Source: an uncultured Muribaculaceae bacterium
GTDB taxonomy: Bacteria; Bacteroidota; Bacteroidia; Bacteroidales; Muribaculaceae
Length of the DNA stretch: 34,509 nt
Direction of reading: 5' to 3'
Assembly (NCBI GenBank): GCA_910585275.1
Contig: CAJUCW010000037.1
Location: 1-34,509, forward strand
Shown here: positions 1 to 8,313 of the stretch, in pieces
Layout of the letters: every line of letters begins with the position of its first letter
Position numbering within the stretch: the stretch's first letter is position 1
Translations under genes and position numbers: made by a program
Notes under the pieces: model-generated
The model's input: only the letters and a program-made list of their open reading frames with translations
The model's database searches: none
Told to the model about the DNA's origin: nothing

Positions 1-184
1 AGAACAATATCCCGTTTTAATGTGTTATTCCGATATTTTATTTTCGAAAAAAATCCGAAAGGGCACACAAAAAACTTTGAAAAAGCCCTCTCTTTGTATG
101 AGAAATCGCCCTTTTTAAACCATCAGCAGGCAATAATTGTTAAAATTATACAATCTCTAATCTCCATTTTTTTGGCTTAATTAT

Positions 185-225
185 AAAAAGCGGGCTGTCT
201 GTTTTATCAGACAGCCCGCTTTTTT
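185..225. terminator. Bidirectional intrinsic terminator
   Basis: A perfect hairpin, with left arm AAAAAGCGGGCTGTCTG, a six-base loop and its exact complement, is flanked by A and T runs. It lies 10 bp past the stop of the minus-strand PAP2 gene and so ends the PCMD-dgkA-PAP2 operon. It would also work on the plus strand. The AT-rich DNA at 1-184 shows no convincing gene. Confidence 0.85.
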
Positions 226-234
226 CAAAAAAAG

Positions 235-810
235 TCAGATAGTAATCGATGCGTGAAATCCTATTTGGGTAGGATTAATTTCCGGAATGAAGGAGACTTC
301 ATGTTTTTCGGCAAACGGACGTGTATATATAAGTGCCGTCCCCGCACCGATGGCGGCTCCTGCGAGCACATCCCACCAATGGTGCTTCTTGGCATACACC
401 CTGCCCCACCCTACATATCCGGCCAATATATAAGCCGGCACCCCGAACTTCCATCCATATCTTCTTTGGAGAAACGTGGCGTTGGCAAAGGCTATACCTG
501 TATGTCCGCTCGGAAAAGAATGTGTGTTGCTATGGTCCGGGCGCTCTTCCTTTATAGCATATTTTAAAATCAAAGATGCCCCGACTTCCGTGACAGCGGT
601 AAGTGCCCCCTGTTTCAATCCATCCCAATCCCGTTCTATCAATATCCCTGCAAGTGTAGCCACCGGCATGGCAATTATACACACATCCGTTGAAATCCCG
701 ACACCCTTTTGGGCCGGCGTGCGGCGAAATCCAACATTTTCTTGTGCTAAAACATTAAAAGGGAAAGCAACGGCAAATAAAACGAAAAGGACTACGAAAG
801 TGTGTCTCAT
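235..810 (-). CDS. PAP2-family membrane phosphatase
   Basis: This 191-residue protein belongs to the PAP2 (type 2 phosphatidic acid phosphatase) superfamily, which removes phosphate from lipid phosphates such as phosphatidate, phosphatidylglycerophosphate or undecaprenyl pyrophosphate. Residues 1-22 form a signal peptide or first membrane helix. The three phosphatase motifs are present: K83-x6-RP (K-YAIKEE-RP), PSGH at 100-103, and G-R137-x5-H143-x3-D147. The last motif usually begins with Ser, replaced here by Gly. H103 and H143 are the expected catalytic histidines, placing the active site on the periplasmic side. The start overlaps the dgkA stop as ATGA (807-810), so the two genes are translationally coupled. 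A lipid kinase next to a lipid phosphatase suggests recycling of a lipid carrier or diacylglycerol. The substrate cannot be read from the sequence. Confidence 0.88.
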   Translation of the reverse strand: MRHTFVVLFVLFAVAFPFNVLAQENVGFRRTPAQKGVGISTDVCIIAMPVATLAGILIERDWDGLKQGALTAVTEVGASLILKYAIKEERPDHSNTHSFPSGHTGIAFANATFLQRRYGWKFGVPAYILAGYVGWGRVYAKKHHWWDVLAGAAIGAGTALIYTRPFAEKHEVSFIPEINPTQIGFHASITI

Positions 811-1190
811 GAAAACAGCTTTATTATATAAGGAAGAAACACGATAACCCCGACGATGACAGCTGTCATCGCCAGTACGGTAACAGCGGCAGCTCCGAAA
901 TCCTTAGCCTTCCCGATAAAGGGATCGCGCTCGGTAGTAATCCGGTCGGCAAGAGCTTCAACAGCGCTGTTGAGTGCTTCTGCTGAAATTACAAGTCCGA
1001 TACAGATCAACACAGAACACCATTCCAGCGGAGAAATGCCGAGCGCAATCCCTGCCGCCACGGCCACAACAGCGGCGGCAACATGTATGCGTGCATTATG
1101 TTCTTCCCTCACGAGAGTTTTAAGGCCTTCCCAGGCATAGACAAATGCCTGGGCACGCTTTTTCCATGAAAATTTATTGTCAGTAGTCAT
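807..1190 (-). CDS. dgkA: DgkA/UdpK-family lipid kinase (diacylglycerol or undecaprenol kinase)
   Basis: This small (127-residue) three-helix integral membrane kinase phosphorylates diacylglycerol or undecaprenol with ATP. The family signature is clear: E29-E30 in VREEHNARIH, then SAEALNSAVEALAD at 69-82 (the E-x-x-N-x-x-x-E catalytic motif, E71/N74/E78), then KAKDFGAAAV at 94-103. Hydrophobic helices lie at about 35-52, 55-72 and 98-124. I chose the ATG at 1190 because the longer frame back to 1355 runs inside the upstream gene and lacks family similarity. This start overlaps the PCMD gene's stop by 11 bp, and the stop overlaps the PAP2 start by 4 bp, so all three genes look co-translated. 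Whether it prefers diacylglycerol (E. coli DgkA) or undecaprenol (Gram-positive UdpK) is undetermined. Confidence 0.9.
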   Translation of the reverse strand: MTTDNKFSWKKRAQAFVYAWEGLKTLVREEHNARIHVAAAVVAVAAGIALGISPLEWCSVLICIGLVISAEALNSAVEALADRITTERDPFIGKAKDFGAAAVTVLAMTAVIVGVIVFLPYIIKLFS

Positions 1191-2778
1191 AATCGAAAGA
1201 AAATTCGTCAACGTAAAGCACCGCTCCGGCACCACCGGTGAAAAAGTCGCCATATTTTGAGGCAGCCGCTGTAATCTGCAGATAGGAAGGCACCCGCGAA
1301 GTGCTCCTGTATTCGATTTCGATTTCAAACGGCTGATACTCCTCCATGGTGCCACCGAAAACCAGTTCTCCGTAACCTATTATATAATCGGCGTTCTTGT
1401 TGAAGAGATTTCTGTTTTTGGGATTGGTGCGGATTTCGAAAGGTGCGGTCCAATCGGTAAGCGCCACATATATATGGCAGGAGTCGGGACGGTCGCGCAA
1501 GTCGGAATATTCGCTGCTCGTATAATTTATAGGTGCCGTCTTATATTGGTAATACCCCTTAAGCTTCGTAGGACGCAATTTGAATGGACGCCCGAAATCG
1601 AGAATTCCGTTCGTGCCATCAACCTTTACGAAACTTCCGGTATATATAGACCCGGCGGCAAGCTTCCCTATGGAACCGATACCAACAAACTGGGTGTTGA
1701 GCTGGGCAGCCAGGCCGCTCCCCGTCGGAGTATCTTCAGTCGGCATTACATTGCTTTGCCCGAGCGTAGAGGCCCCGGTGTTGCCGGTGTCCCAATATTG
1801 CTCGCCGTTTTCATTCCAGGGGCACCATATTTTGTTGTTCTTAAGCCACCATTGATCGAACGAACCGTCCGGAATGTCGGCGGTGGCATCAGTGGTGACA
1901 CGGACTTCGTTGCCGATGTCAGACCCCGCAACCGCCCTGACCACATATTCCGTCAACGGGTCAAGATGGGGTATGCAGCATGAAAAAGCCCCTTGCGTCT
2001 GGGTCACTGAAGACTGCGGGACGGAAATCCACTCGGAAGAATCGGCGCGACGGTATTGGAACCCTCCCCGCATATCGCTCGGACAGTTGCCGTAAGCCCA
2101 TACAACCCGGCTCCATGCATCGACCGCTTCGGTGGAAACCACCAATTCCGTACGTTCCACATATATCGTCCATTCGTCGGAACGTCCATGAAACGTTACC
2201 TCCACCCTAACGGGACGAGAAAAGTCATACTCCCCCACCTGAATATCCGGCGAAAGCGTTGTGACACCTTCCGGACCAAGTTTTATAGAAGTGACATTAA
2301 GTTTGGAAAGATTGGCGGTTTCCGGCACGTTCACTATTATTCTCCTCCCTACTGCATCGATAACCGACTCCCCTATCTGACCTTCAATCGTGAGATAGCG
2401 TTCTATGTTCTGGATGGCAGACACAAGCCATTGGTATGTCTGATACCGGGTCAACTTCACTACTATAGGATGAGAAAGATCGTAAGTTCCCTCAAGAAGG
2501 TTCGGATCAGAACTTCCACCCTCCGAAATCGAAAACGAATCGAAACGTACAGACTCGATGTCAACCTGCTCGTCAAGATAAAGCGTAACAGACAATGCCA
2601 ACGAATCAATCAAAGCCTCCCGGCTTTCGCCTACCGCGCTTATCGACGTTATGTTTTGCTGGATTCTCGGATAAGGGAGATCGTTTTTTATGCATCCGGC
2701 TAACAAAAGCAGGGAAAGCAGAAAAAGATTACCCAATATATATGTATATGGCTTTATCATCAACATAAACAAAAGCAT
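1180..2778 (-). CDS. PCMD-domain outer-surface lipoprotein with FN3-like domain
   Basis: This 532-residue predicted lipoprotein has a hydrophobic N-terminus ending in the lipobox LLAGC (Cys29). An alternative ATG at 2760 would give a more typical 22-residue signal peptide; the upstream ATGs at 2778 and 2766 are in frame. Residues about 35-205 form two Ig-like beta domains. Residues about 207-297 are FN3-like (AYGNCPSDMRGGFQYRR, then LDPLTEYVVRAVAG). Residues 300-532 match PCMD (putative carbohydrate metabolism domain), including QFVGIGSIGKLAAGSIYTGS and the closing motif GDFFTGGAGAVLYVDEF. That domain is strongly like the one in the 8610-10835 protein. It heads the operon with dgkA and PAP2. 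Role: probably surface glycan or matrix binding, which is inference. PCMD has no established activity that I know of. Confidence 0.85.
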   Translation of the reverse strand: MLLFMLMIKPYTYILGNLFLLSLLLLAGCIKNDLPYPRIQQNITSISAVGESREALIDSLALSVTLYLDEQVDIESVRFDSFSISEGGSSDPNLLEGTYDLSHPIVVKLTRYQTYQWLVSAIQNIERYLTIEGQIGESVIDAVGRRIIVNVPETANLSKLNVTSIKLGPEGVTTLSPDIQVGEYDFSRPVRVEVTFHGRSDEWTIYVERTELVVSTEAVDAWSRVVWAYGNCPSDMRGGFQYRRADSSEWISVPQSSVTQTQGAFSCCIPHLDPLTEYVVRAVAGSDIGNEVRVTTDATADIPDGSFDQWWLKNNKIWCPWNENGEQYWDTGNTGASTLGQSNVMPTEDTPTGSGLAAQLNTQFVGIGSIGKLAAGSIYTGSFVKVDGTNGILDFGRPFKLRPTKLKGYYQYKTAPINYTSSEYSDLRDRPDSCHIYVALTDWTAPFEIRTNPKNRNLFNKNADYIIGYGELVFGGTMEEYQPFEIEIEYRSTSRVPSYLQITAAASKYGDFFTGGAGAVLYVDEFSFDYDY

Positions 2779-3115
2779 CTAATATTATTGACTAATAATT
2801 GCAAAATTAATACAAATTTCCGGAATTATCATCCTTTGGTCTATTTGAAACATAAATGTGCAAATAAGAACATTCACATCAGTTTTTATTTGCAAACTAT
2901 TCTATTTTTGTTCCATAAGAGGATAAATCCAAATAAATTTTACTAATTTTGCACAGAATCGAAAATAAGATGTAACAAAAAGTGCATCTTATAGCTCTTA
3001 TATAGTAAAGCAAAAATATTTGTGCAATTTTGAATGTAGAGACACGCCTCCGGCTTGTTGGATTGCATACGATTGATAAACACAATTAAAACAGAATCTA
3101 ACTTAACTATATTTT
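2779..3115. other. Divergent AT-rich intergenic region (337 bp)
   Basis: This region separates two divergently transcribed PCMD genes. It holds TAATTTTG, the Bacteroides -7 core, once on each strand: 2802-2809 on the minus strand and 2944-2951 on the plus strand. Neither has a clear TTG/TTTG at the right spacing. A 62-codon minus frame at 2897-3085 has no recognisable product. Nothing else is evident. Confidence 0.5.
2802..2809 (-). promoter_or_regulatory. Candidate -7 box for the PCMD-dgkA-PAP2 operon
   Basis: Read on the minus strand this is TAATTTTG, matching TAnnTTTG, and it would start transcription about 15-20 bp before the 2778 start codon. No good -33 TTTG lies 19-21 bp upstream, so this is a weak call. 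Confidence 0.3.
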
Positions 3116-4825
3116 ATGAAAAAAATCTACAGTTTGTTGATGCTTTCAGCAGTAGCCTATCCTACTGCCGCACAACAGTTGCCCAGCGTAGGCTTCGAGG
3201 GAGAATGGGAAAAGAATGTCCCTTGGAACAGCGTGACCGACACCCTTTCCTTTATCAATGCCACATTAGGAATGGAAGAAAACTATCCGAATGGCATATT
3301 CGGATTGCAGCCTAAAGGATGGATTATAGCAAATGTAAATGGTGTGGTGAGCGAAAAATTCGATGACGACGATAACCTCATCGGGTATGCCGGTTTAGGT
3401 GCCACACAGGTGGGATATAAGGTTGTCGGTTACAACTCCGAATCGGCAGTCATATTGCAGAATTCCCCCAACCCGTTCATGCCCACCCAAATCGTACCGG
3501 CCTACCTATCGTTGGGTAAAACCTGGGCTACCAATACATTAGATTGGACAACATTCGCTCCGGCCAACAAAGACGGCGGCGTATTCGGCGGTATGGAAAT
3601 TTCTTCCCGCCCGGACGCACTGGCTTTCGTTTACCAGCGTGAATACGCACCAGCAGAAGGTGATGCCGATAACGCCCAGAACGCCACAGTGCTTGTATAT
3701 GCATGGAAAGGCACCTGGACACAAAAGGACGTGCCCGCCAACAACTCTATGTCGGCTGAAACCGTAAAGGTGACCATGACCGACCGTGACCGCAACATCC
3801 TCGGAATGACTACCGACCAGGGCGGAGAGGTTACGAAAAGCGATGACGCCGAGCTGATAGCAAAGTCTCTTGACCAAATCGTAGGTGAGAAAAAGGAATG
3901 GACCGAATATTTCCTTCCTATCGAATACCTATCCGATGCAATGCCCACAAAAATCAATGTCGTGATAGCCGCCAACGACTATTTCGACAGCCAGCGCATA
4001 GTCAACGGCAACTCATTGACGGTTGACAATGTAAGATTCGTATATTACTCACGTCTCGGTGAAATCAAAGTCAACGGCGTGGCTATAGAGGGGTTTGATT
4101 CCAACACTTACGAATATTCGATTGCAGGCACCGCCCCTGCCATCGATAAAATCGAAACTGTCATCCTCGGTGGCGGCAAGTCTGCACAAACAGGCGTGAG
4201 CGTCAACGGCAAGACGATTACAATAACCGTGGCTAACGACAACGGAGCTGACATCGACGGCAGAAACGAACATTCGTACGTATTGAACTTCGACGAAGCC
4301 GCTTCGTCCGAACAAGCTTCCTATGCAGGCTACCTCAACATTGAAATGGGAGGGGCTCCGATGGCGGAAAATACACCCGCAACCATACAAATCACCAAAA
4401 CCGGTGAAAACACATGCACCTTCGTACTTCCCAATTTCTCGCTCGACCTCGGTGGAGGCCCGACTCCTCTTGGCGACATAGTCGTTCCAGACGTTACTAC
4501 CAGTGTTGAAAACGGAGTGACAACTTACAAAGGCGAGGTAAAAGGATTGACTCTCATGCAGGGTGCGCTTGTGGCAGACGTTGACCTCCAGGGCACAATC
4601 GACGCAGCAGGACAAGCCGATATGGTTATAGAAGTAATGTGGAACGGCATTCCCATCCACGTCACCTTCACCAGCAAGCTCTCCGGCATCGCCGGCGTAA
4701 TCGATGAAAACGCTCCGATTGAGTATTACAACCTCAACGGAATCCGCGTTGAAAGCGACCAGCTCCCCGCAGGCATTTATATCCGCCGACAGGGCAACAA
4801 AACCGACAAGGTAATCATCCGATAA
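3116..4825 (+). CDS. Secreted PCMD-like / calycin-like domain protein with type IX-like tail
   Basis: This 569-residue protein has a classical signal peptide (MKKIYSLLMLSAVAYPTAA). The first ~310 residues resemble PCMD-type jelly rolls, ending in NSLTVDNVRFVYYS. A short Ig-like domain follows at about 312-395. Residues about 396-525 resemble the Bacteroidales calycin-like domain (AGYLNIEMGG, then GENTCTFVLPNFSLDLGG). The last ~36 residues (EYYNLNGIRVESDQLPAGIY, ending KVIIR) look like a type IX secretion C-terminal signal or a relic of one. Unlike its neighbours it has no lipobox. It has its own strong terminator (4866-4905), so it is probably transcribed alone. Function unknown; calycin-like domains commonly bind small hydrophobic ligands, but no ligand can be inferred here. 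Confidence 0.8.
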   Translation: MKKIYSLLMLSAVAYPTAAQQLPSVGFEGEWEKNVPWNSVTDTLSFINATLGMEENYPNGIFGLQPKGWIIANVNGVVSEKFDDDDNLIGYAGLGATQVGYKVVGYNSESAVILQNSPNPFMPTQIVPAYLSLGKTWATNTLDWTTFAPANKDGGVFGGMEISSRPDALAFVYQREYAPAEGDADNAQNATVLVYAWKGTWTQKDVPANNSMSAETVKVTMTDRDRNILGMTTDQGGEVTKSDDAELIAKSLDQIVGEKKEWTEYFLPIEYLSDAMPTKINVVIAANDYFDSQRIVNGNSLTVDNVRFVYYSRLGEIKVNGVAIEGFDSNTYEYSIAGTAPAIDKIETVILGGGKSAQTGVSVNGKTITITVANDNGADIDGRNEHSYVLNFDEAASSEQASYAGYLNIEMGGAPMAENTPATIQITKTGENTCTFVLPNFSLDLGGGPTPLGDIVVPDVTTSVENGVTTYKGEVKGLTLMQGALVADVDLQGTIDAAGQADMVIEVMWNGIPIHVTFTSKLSGIAGVIDENAPIEYYNLNGIRVESDQLPAGIYIRRQGNKTDKVIIR

Positions 4826-4865
4826 CCATCCGGACTGTCGTGGCAACGACAATTCCTGCCAACGG

Positions 4866-4905
4866 AATCCGGTGTGGCGACCATATTTCGCCACACCGGA
4901 TTTTT
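4866..4905 (+). terminator. Intrinsic terminator
   Basis: A perfect 15-bp stem (AATCCGGTGTGGCGA and its complement) with a 7-base loop is followed by a T run. It lies 40 bp after the PCMD/calycin gene and separates it from the next operon. Confidence 0.88.
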
Positions 4906-4932
4906 CATACCCACACAATTTAAGCCGAATCG

Positions 4933-4963
4933 TTGCGCCACTCAGTTATTTTATGTAATTTTG
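4933..4963 (+). promoter_or_regulatory. Bacteroides-type promoter of the PCMD-barrel operon
   Basis: TTG at 4933-4935, a 20-bp spacer, then TAATTTTG at 4956-4963. This fits the Bacteroides TTTG/TAnnTTTG consensus, with transcription starting near 4970 and a leader of about 40 bases before the ATG at 5013. It lies directly after a terminator, supporting an independent unit. Confidence 0.6.
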
Positions 4964-5012
4964 TAAATCACAATCATATATATATATTTCTTATATCGAA
5001 AAAAATTAGTTT

Positions 5013-6137
5013 ATGAGACAATCGATATTGGCTTTTCTCATTCTCCCGGCAATCACACTCCAGACTGCGTGCATCAGGGAGGAGGCACTCAACGCGGAAT
5101 GCGACATCGTGGCGGTGCAGATTTCTCAGGATATTTTATCGCGAAGCCCGATAATCTCGAATAACGAGGTGACAATCATCGTAAAAGACGGCATCGACCT
5201 CGACGGACTCGCTCCCGTTTTCACTCTAACCCCGGGCGCCACGATATCCCCGGAAAGCGGCACTCCTCGCGATTTCAATACGCCGCAACAATACACCGTG
5301 ACATCCGAAGACAAGGAATGGTCGAAAACTTATACGGTGGATATACAACACACCAACGCCGTTGTTCTCAATTATGACTTCGACCATGTGCGACAGGTTC
5401 CGACTCAATCGGGAGAAGGAAGCTACGACGTGTTTTATAAAGTCGGGGCGGACGGGACGGTCTCTCTCACCTGGGCAAGTGCAAACCAGGCATTCGCACT
5501 CACCAACTCCGAAGGGACTCCGGATACATTCCCCACCTATCAATTTGACGACGGTAAAACCGGGAAATGCGTGGCCCTCACCACACGTTCTACTGGGGCA
5601 TTCGGCCTTATGGTAAAAAAACCGATTGCCGCAGGCAACCTTTTCCTCGGTGAGTTCGACATGACAAGCGCTCTTGCCCAACCGCTCAAAGCCACTCATT
5701 TCGGCATTCCATTCATGAGCGAACCGGTGTCGCTGACCGGCTCATACCGTTATACTCCCGGACCAGAATACTGCAAACTGGGCGACGACGGCAAACTGAC
5801 GCCCGTGCCGGGAAAAATCGATGAATTCAACATATATGCCGTGTTTTTTGAAGTCACCCCGGAAATGCAATGGCTCGACGGAACCAACGTAATGGCCGAA
5901 GATAATCCCAACATCATTGCCGTAGCTGAAATCCCGAATCCGGTTCCCGCCGAGGAATGGGAAGATTTCATGATTCCGTTTACTTACCGGGAAGGTAAAA
6001 CCATCGATCCGGATAAACTCAAGGCCGGCCACTACAGCATCACCATTGTGATGTCGTCGAGCAAAGACGGCGACTTCTTCTCGGGTGCCGTAGGAAGCAC
6101 CCTCTACGTTGACGACCTTCACCTCAACTGCAAGTGA
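5013..6137 (+). CDS. PCMD-domain lipoprotein
   Basis: This 374-residue lipoprotein has a signal peptide ending in the lipobox LQTAC (Cys20), followed by IREE. Residues about 28-112 form an Ig-like or DUF5018-like domain (VTIIVKDGIDLDGLAPVFTL, later EDKEWSKTYTVDI). Residues about 115-374 are PCMD, closing with SSSKDGDFFSGAVGSTLYVD; that motif is shared almost word for word with the 532- and 741-residue proteins. The gene has its own promoter and is followed after 39 bp by an outer-membrane barrel, with one terminator after both. The two probably act together at the outer membrane. Ligand unknown; the domain's name implies carbohydrate, but that is not shown here. Confidence 0.85.
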   Translation: MRQSILAFLILPAITLQTACIREEALNAECDIVAVQISQDILSRSPIISNNEVTIIVKDGIDLDGLAPVFTLTPGATISPESGTPRDFNTPQQYTVTSEDKEWSKTYTVDIQHTNAVVLNYDFDHVRQVPTQSGEGSYDVFYKVGADGTVSLTWASANQAFALTNSEGTPDTFPTYQFDDGKTGKCVALTTRSTGAFGLMVKKPIAAGNLFLGEFDMTSALAQPLKATHFGIPFMSEPVSLTGSYRYTPGPEYCKLGDDGKLTPVPGKIDEFNIYAVFFEVTPEMQWLDGTNVMAEDNPNIIAVAEIPNPVPAEEWEDFMIPFTYREGKTIDPDKLKAGHYSITIVMSSSKDGDFFSGAVGSTLYVDDLHLNCK

Positions 6138-6176
6138 CACAAGCAAATGAATACCTAAATCAGAAAAACGAAAAAC

Positions 6177-6953
6177 ATGGACCTCAAACATATAAAGGCA
6201 GCCATCATCATGGCATTAGCATTTTTCGGGAGCGCATCTGCGGCCGACAACGCCGCAAACTCCTTCTTTGCAAAACCGCTTTGGGATTTCGAAGCTATTG
6301 CCGGCTTCAACATCGGAGGGGCGGCCCCGATTCCCCTGCCCAAGGAAATACGCAAAATCGAATCATATAATCCCAACCTGAACCTCCAGTTGGGAGTGAC
6401 AGTCACCCGTTGGTTCACGGAAGAAAAGAAATGGGGCATCCAGGTCGGAGCTCATTTGCAGACAAAAGGGATGGACACAAAAGCCAGCGTGAAGAACTAC
6501 GGCATGGAAATTATTCAGGACGGCAAAAAGCTCTCCGGCAGATGGACGGGCAAAGTGCAGACGCACTACCACTCACAACAGCTCGCCATCCCCATCCAGG
6601 GAGTATATTCTTTCAACGACCGCTTCTCCGTAAACCTCGGCCCCTATCTCGCCTACGCTTTCCGCAACAACTTCGACGGATACGTCACGGAAGGTTATCT
6701 GAGGGAAGGCGACCCTACCGGCGACAAAATATCTTTCGATGCAGATTCAAGGGCCACATACGATTTCGGCAACGAACTCCGCAAATTCCATTGGGGATTG
6801 CAAGGAGGCGTGACATGGACCGCCTTCAAGCATTTCAACGTGCATGCAAATCTGATGTGGGGTGCCAACGGCATATTCTATGATTCCTTCAAGACCGTAA
6901 CCTTCACCCTCTATCCAATCTATCTGAACATCGGCTTCGGATACCGCTTCTAA
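6177..6953 (+). CDS. Outer-membrane beta-barrel (porin-like) protein
   Basis: This 258-residue protein has a signal peptide (MDLKHIKAAIIMALAFFGSASA). Alternating aromatic/hydrophobic strands run to a terminal aromatic (YPIYLNIGFGYRF), which is typical of outer-membrane barrels recognised by BAM. Strand-like stretches such as NLQLGVTVTRWF, WGIQVGAHLQTKGM and FSVNLGPYLAYAFRNN suggest the eight-stranded OMP_b-brl type common in Bacteroidales. It is the second gene of an operon with a PCMD lipoprotein, 39 bp downstream. It may anchor or accompany that lipoprotein; this is inferred from operon structure only. Confidence 0.8.
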   Translation: MDLKHIKAAIIMALAFFGSASAADNAANSFFAKPLWDFEAIAGFNIGGAAPIPLPKEIRKIESYNPNLNLQLGVTVTRWFTEEKKWGIQVGAHLQTKGMDTKASVKNYGMEIIQDGKKLSGRWTGKVQTHYHSQQLAIPIQGVYSFNDRFSVNLGPYLAYAFRNNFDGYVTEGYLREGDPTGDKISFDADSRATYDFGNELRKFHWGLQGGVTWTAFKHFNVHANLMWGANGIFYDSFKTVTFTLYPIYLNIGFGYRF

Positions 6954-6997
6954 CTCTCATCTCTCCACCAGATAAGCAGCCCTTATCCAAGCAAATG

Positions 6998-7035
6998 AAA
7001 AAAGCCTTGACAGCACCCCGCCGTCAAGGCTTTTT
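6998..7035. terminator. Intrinsic terminator, usable from both strands
   Basis: GCCTTGAC at 7004-7011 pairs perfectly with GTCAAGGC at 7023-7030. An A run lies before and a T run after. It ends the PCMD-barrel operon and could also stop leftward transcription from the transposase. Confidence 0.8.
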
Positions 7036-7090
7036 CTTTCTCCGGCCCGCAAAAGCAAGCCAATGCAAATAACAGCAAGCCAAATGCAAG

Positions 7091-7171
7091 CAAACGGAAG
7101 CGAATGAAAGAGCAAACGGAAGCGAATAAAAGATCAACCGGAAGCGAATAAAAGATCAACCGGAAGCGAAT
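7091..7171. repeat. 22-bp tandem repeat, about 3.7 units
   Basis: The units begin at 7091, 7113, 7135 and 7157 and share CAA(A/C)CGGAAGCGAAT followed by AAAAGAT-like DNA; the last unit is partial. It lies just downstream of the transposase and next to the left 33-bp repeat. The sequence before it (7050-7090) has looser copies of GCAAGCCAAATGCAA. Confidence 0.85.
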
Positions 7172-7177
7172 CTCAGT

Positions 7178-7210
7178 TCTTGATTGTGGTCCGCACGAAG
7201 TAAGGACAAA
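7178..7210 (+). repeat. 33-bp direct repeat, left copy
   Basis: This is identical to 8450-8482. It starts TCTTGATTGTGG and ends AAGTAAGGACAAA. Inside, GTCC (7189-7192) and GGAC (7204-7207) can pair into a small hairpin, as in REP elements. It ends 7 bp from the transposase stop codon. Confidence 0.9.
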
Positions 7211-7217
7211 AGCCATC

Positions 7218-8237
7218 TCACCTCCGGCAGCTCCTTATCCTCACCTCCGGCCCGAACCAATCCGTAGCGGCAATCCTCGCTGCAATCCCATTCATCTCCT
7301 GTGCCTTATTATAGGACACAGCTTTCGATTCATTCTCATAAACCATCGGATATACCAAAAGCAGCCGCGACTTCGACATAAGCTCGAATTCCTTGCCCTG
7401 CGGTGCGAAACGCCCCTCAAATCCTTTCTCACAAATCCTGATTATGGCCGCCCCGTTCTCTATCGCATAATCCCGCATAGCCTTTTCTTTAGGATGTATG
7501 AACGGAGACACGAGTACCCCCATGTTCGCCACACTCTTTCTCCAAATTTCAACATACCTCTCAAATTCCCCTGCAGCAAATCTCCGACTGAACCTCACCG
7601 CCTGTATATCGGGATTCTTCAAGAGGAATACATTCCCAATCGCATAAAACCGCCAATCGCCGGAAGTGACAATCCAGATATTACGATAATACTCCGGAAA
7701 CATCCGCTTGATGAGACAACGACGGGGATTATCCTCTACATAATCCAATTGCCGGTTCCATTGCTCATCCTTATAGGCAATTTTATCATTAAAACCCTTA
7801 TCAAAGAACGGAGTCATCGTTTTAGGGCGGCAACCATCATCCAACGAATCGTACCTTATGCGTGTGGTCTTTCCCATCAAGTTAGCCACCGCACGGCTCA
7901 ACCCGCATTCAAGATACACATGCACGAACACACACAGATGCACATGGTCGGGCATTATTACATGCTTCTCCACTCTGAGTTGTGGAAATTGCCCGCACCA
8001 CTTCTCCAACGCCATCTCCACGAATCTGCCTTCTTCCGTAAGCTGAGTGGAAGGTGCCTCCGGATGCGGGCTACGGAAAGCAGGATTCCCTACTACCCTC
8101 GAAAGGGTACCCGTATCCGGAGCCTTCATAATGGTGACAAGATAGCGGGCAGGACGATTGTAATCATGCCCCAACCGCCGCTTCAGGAAATTAGGATGAA
8201 GAGGGCGCCTGTTATACGGATGCGATTTCCTTGCCAT
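7218..8237 (-). CDS. Y1/RAYT-like (HUH) transposase with C-terminal Rossmann-like extension
   Basis: This 339-residue protein has an N-terminal Y1 transposase domain (residues about 30-185): strand YLVTIMK, the HUH metal site H98-V-H100 in VIMPDHVHLCVFV, and catalytic Tyr166 in LDYVEDNPRR, matching the Y-x-x-x-N-P pattern of RAYTs. Such enzymes nick and join single-stranded DNA at hairpins through a 5'-phosphotyrosine link. RAYTs are often shorter; here about 150 residues follow. In this extension, IGNVFLLKNPDIQAVRFSRR, GVLVSPFI, AIENGAAIIRICEKGF and LMSKSRLLLVYP line up by eye with the DprA/SLOG nucleotide-binding fold. The gene is single, intact and framed by direct repeats. The Y1 call is firm; the C-terminal assignment is inference. 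Confidence 0.85.
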   Translation of the reverse strand: MARKSHPYNRRPLHPNFLKRRLGHDYNRPARYLVTIMKAPDTGTLSRVVGNPAFRSPHPEAPSTQLTEEGRFVEMALEKWCGQFPQLRVEKHVIMPDHVHLCVFVHVYLECGLSRAVANLMGKTTRIRYDSLDDGCRPKTMTPFFDKGFNDKIAYKDEQWNRQLDYVEDNPRRCLIKRMFPEYYRNIWIVTSGDWRFYAIGNVFLLKNPDIQAVRFSRRFAAGEFERYVEIWRKSVANMGVLVSPFIHPKEKAMRDYAIENGAAIIRICEKGFEGRFAPQGKEFELMSKSRLLLVYPMVYENESKAVSYNKAQEMNGIAARIAATDWFGPEVRIRSCRR

Positions 8238-8287
8238 AAACCAAAGATTATCAGATTATAATTTATATGTAGCTACTTGCAGCGACA

Positions 8288-8313
8288 TTCACTTCGTTCA
8301 CGCCACAATCAAG
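8288..8313 (-). repeat. Inverted, diverged copy of the 33-bp repeat
   Basis: CCACAATCAAG at 8303-8313 is the exact reverse complement of CTTGATTGTGG in both 33-bp repeats. Over 26 bp the match to their reverse complement is 20 of 26, counted by eye. It could pair with the copy at 8450-8482 to enclose the intervening tandem units in a large stem-loop. Confidence 0.65.

Noticed and set aside
1191..1355. Longer N-terminus for the lipid kinase
   Set aside because: The extra 55 residues lie wholly inside the PCMD gene and match nothing in the DgkA family.
2897..3085. 62-codon minus-strand frame in the divergent intergenic region
   Set aside because: The AT-rich DNA gives a hydrophobic, low-information peptide with no ribosome-binding or family evidence.
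4049..4918. 289-codon minus-strand open frame
   Set aside because: It is antisense to the well-supported PCMD/calycin gene and shows no recognisable domain or signal.
7091..7171. CRISPR reading of the 22-bp units
   Set aside because: The units are directly adjacent with no unique spacers.
7494..8261. 255-codon plus-strand open frame
   Set aside because: It is antisense to the Y1 transposase, whose HUH and Tyr motifs are intact.
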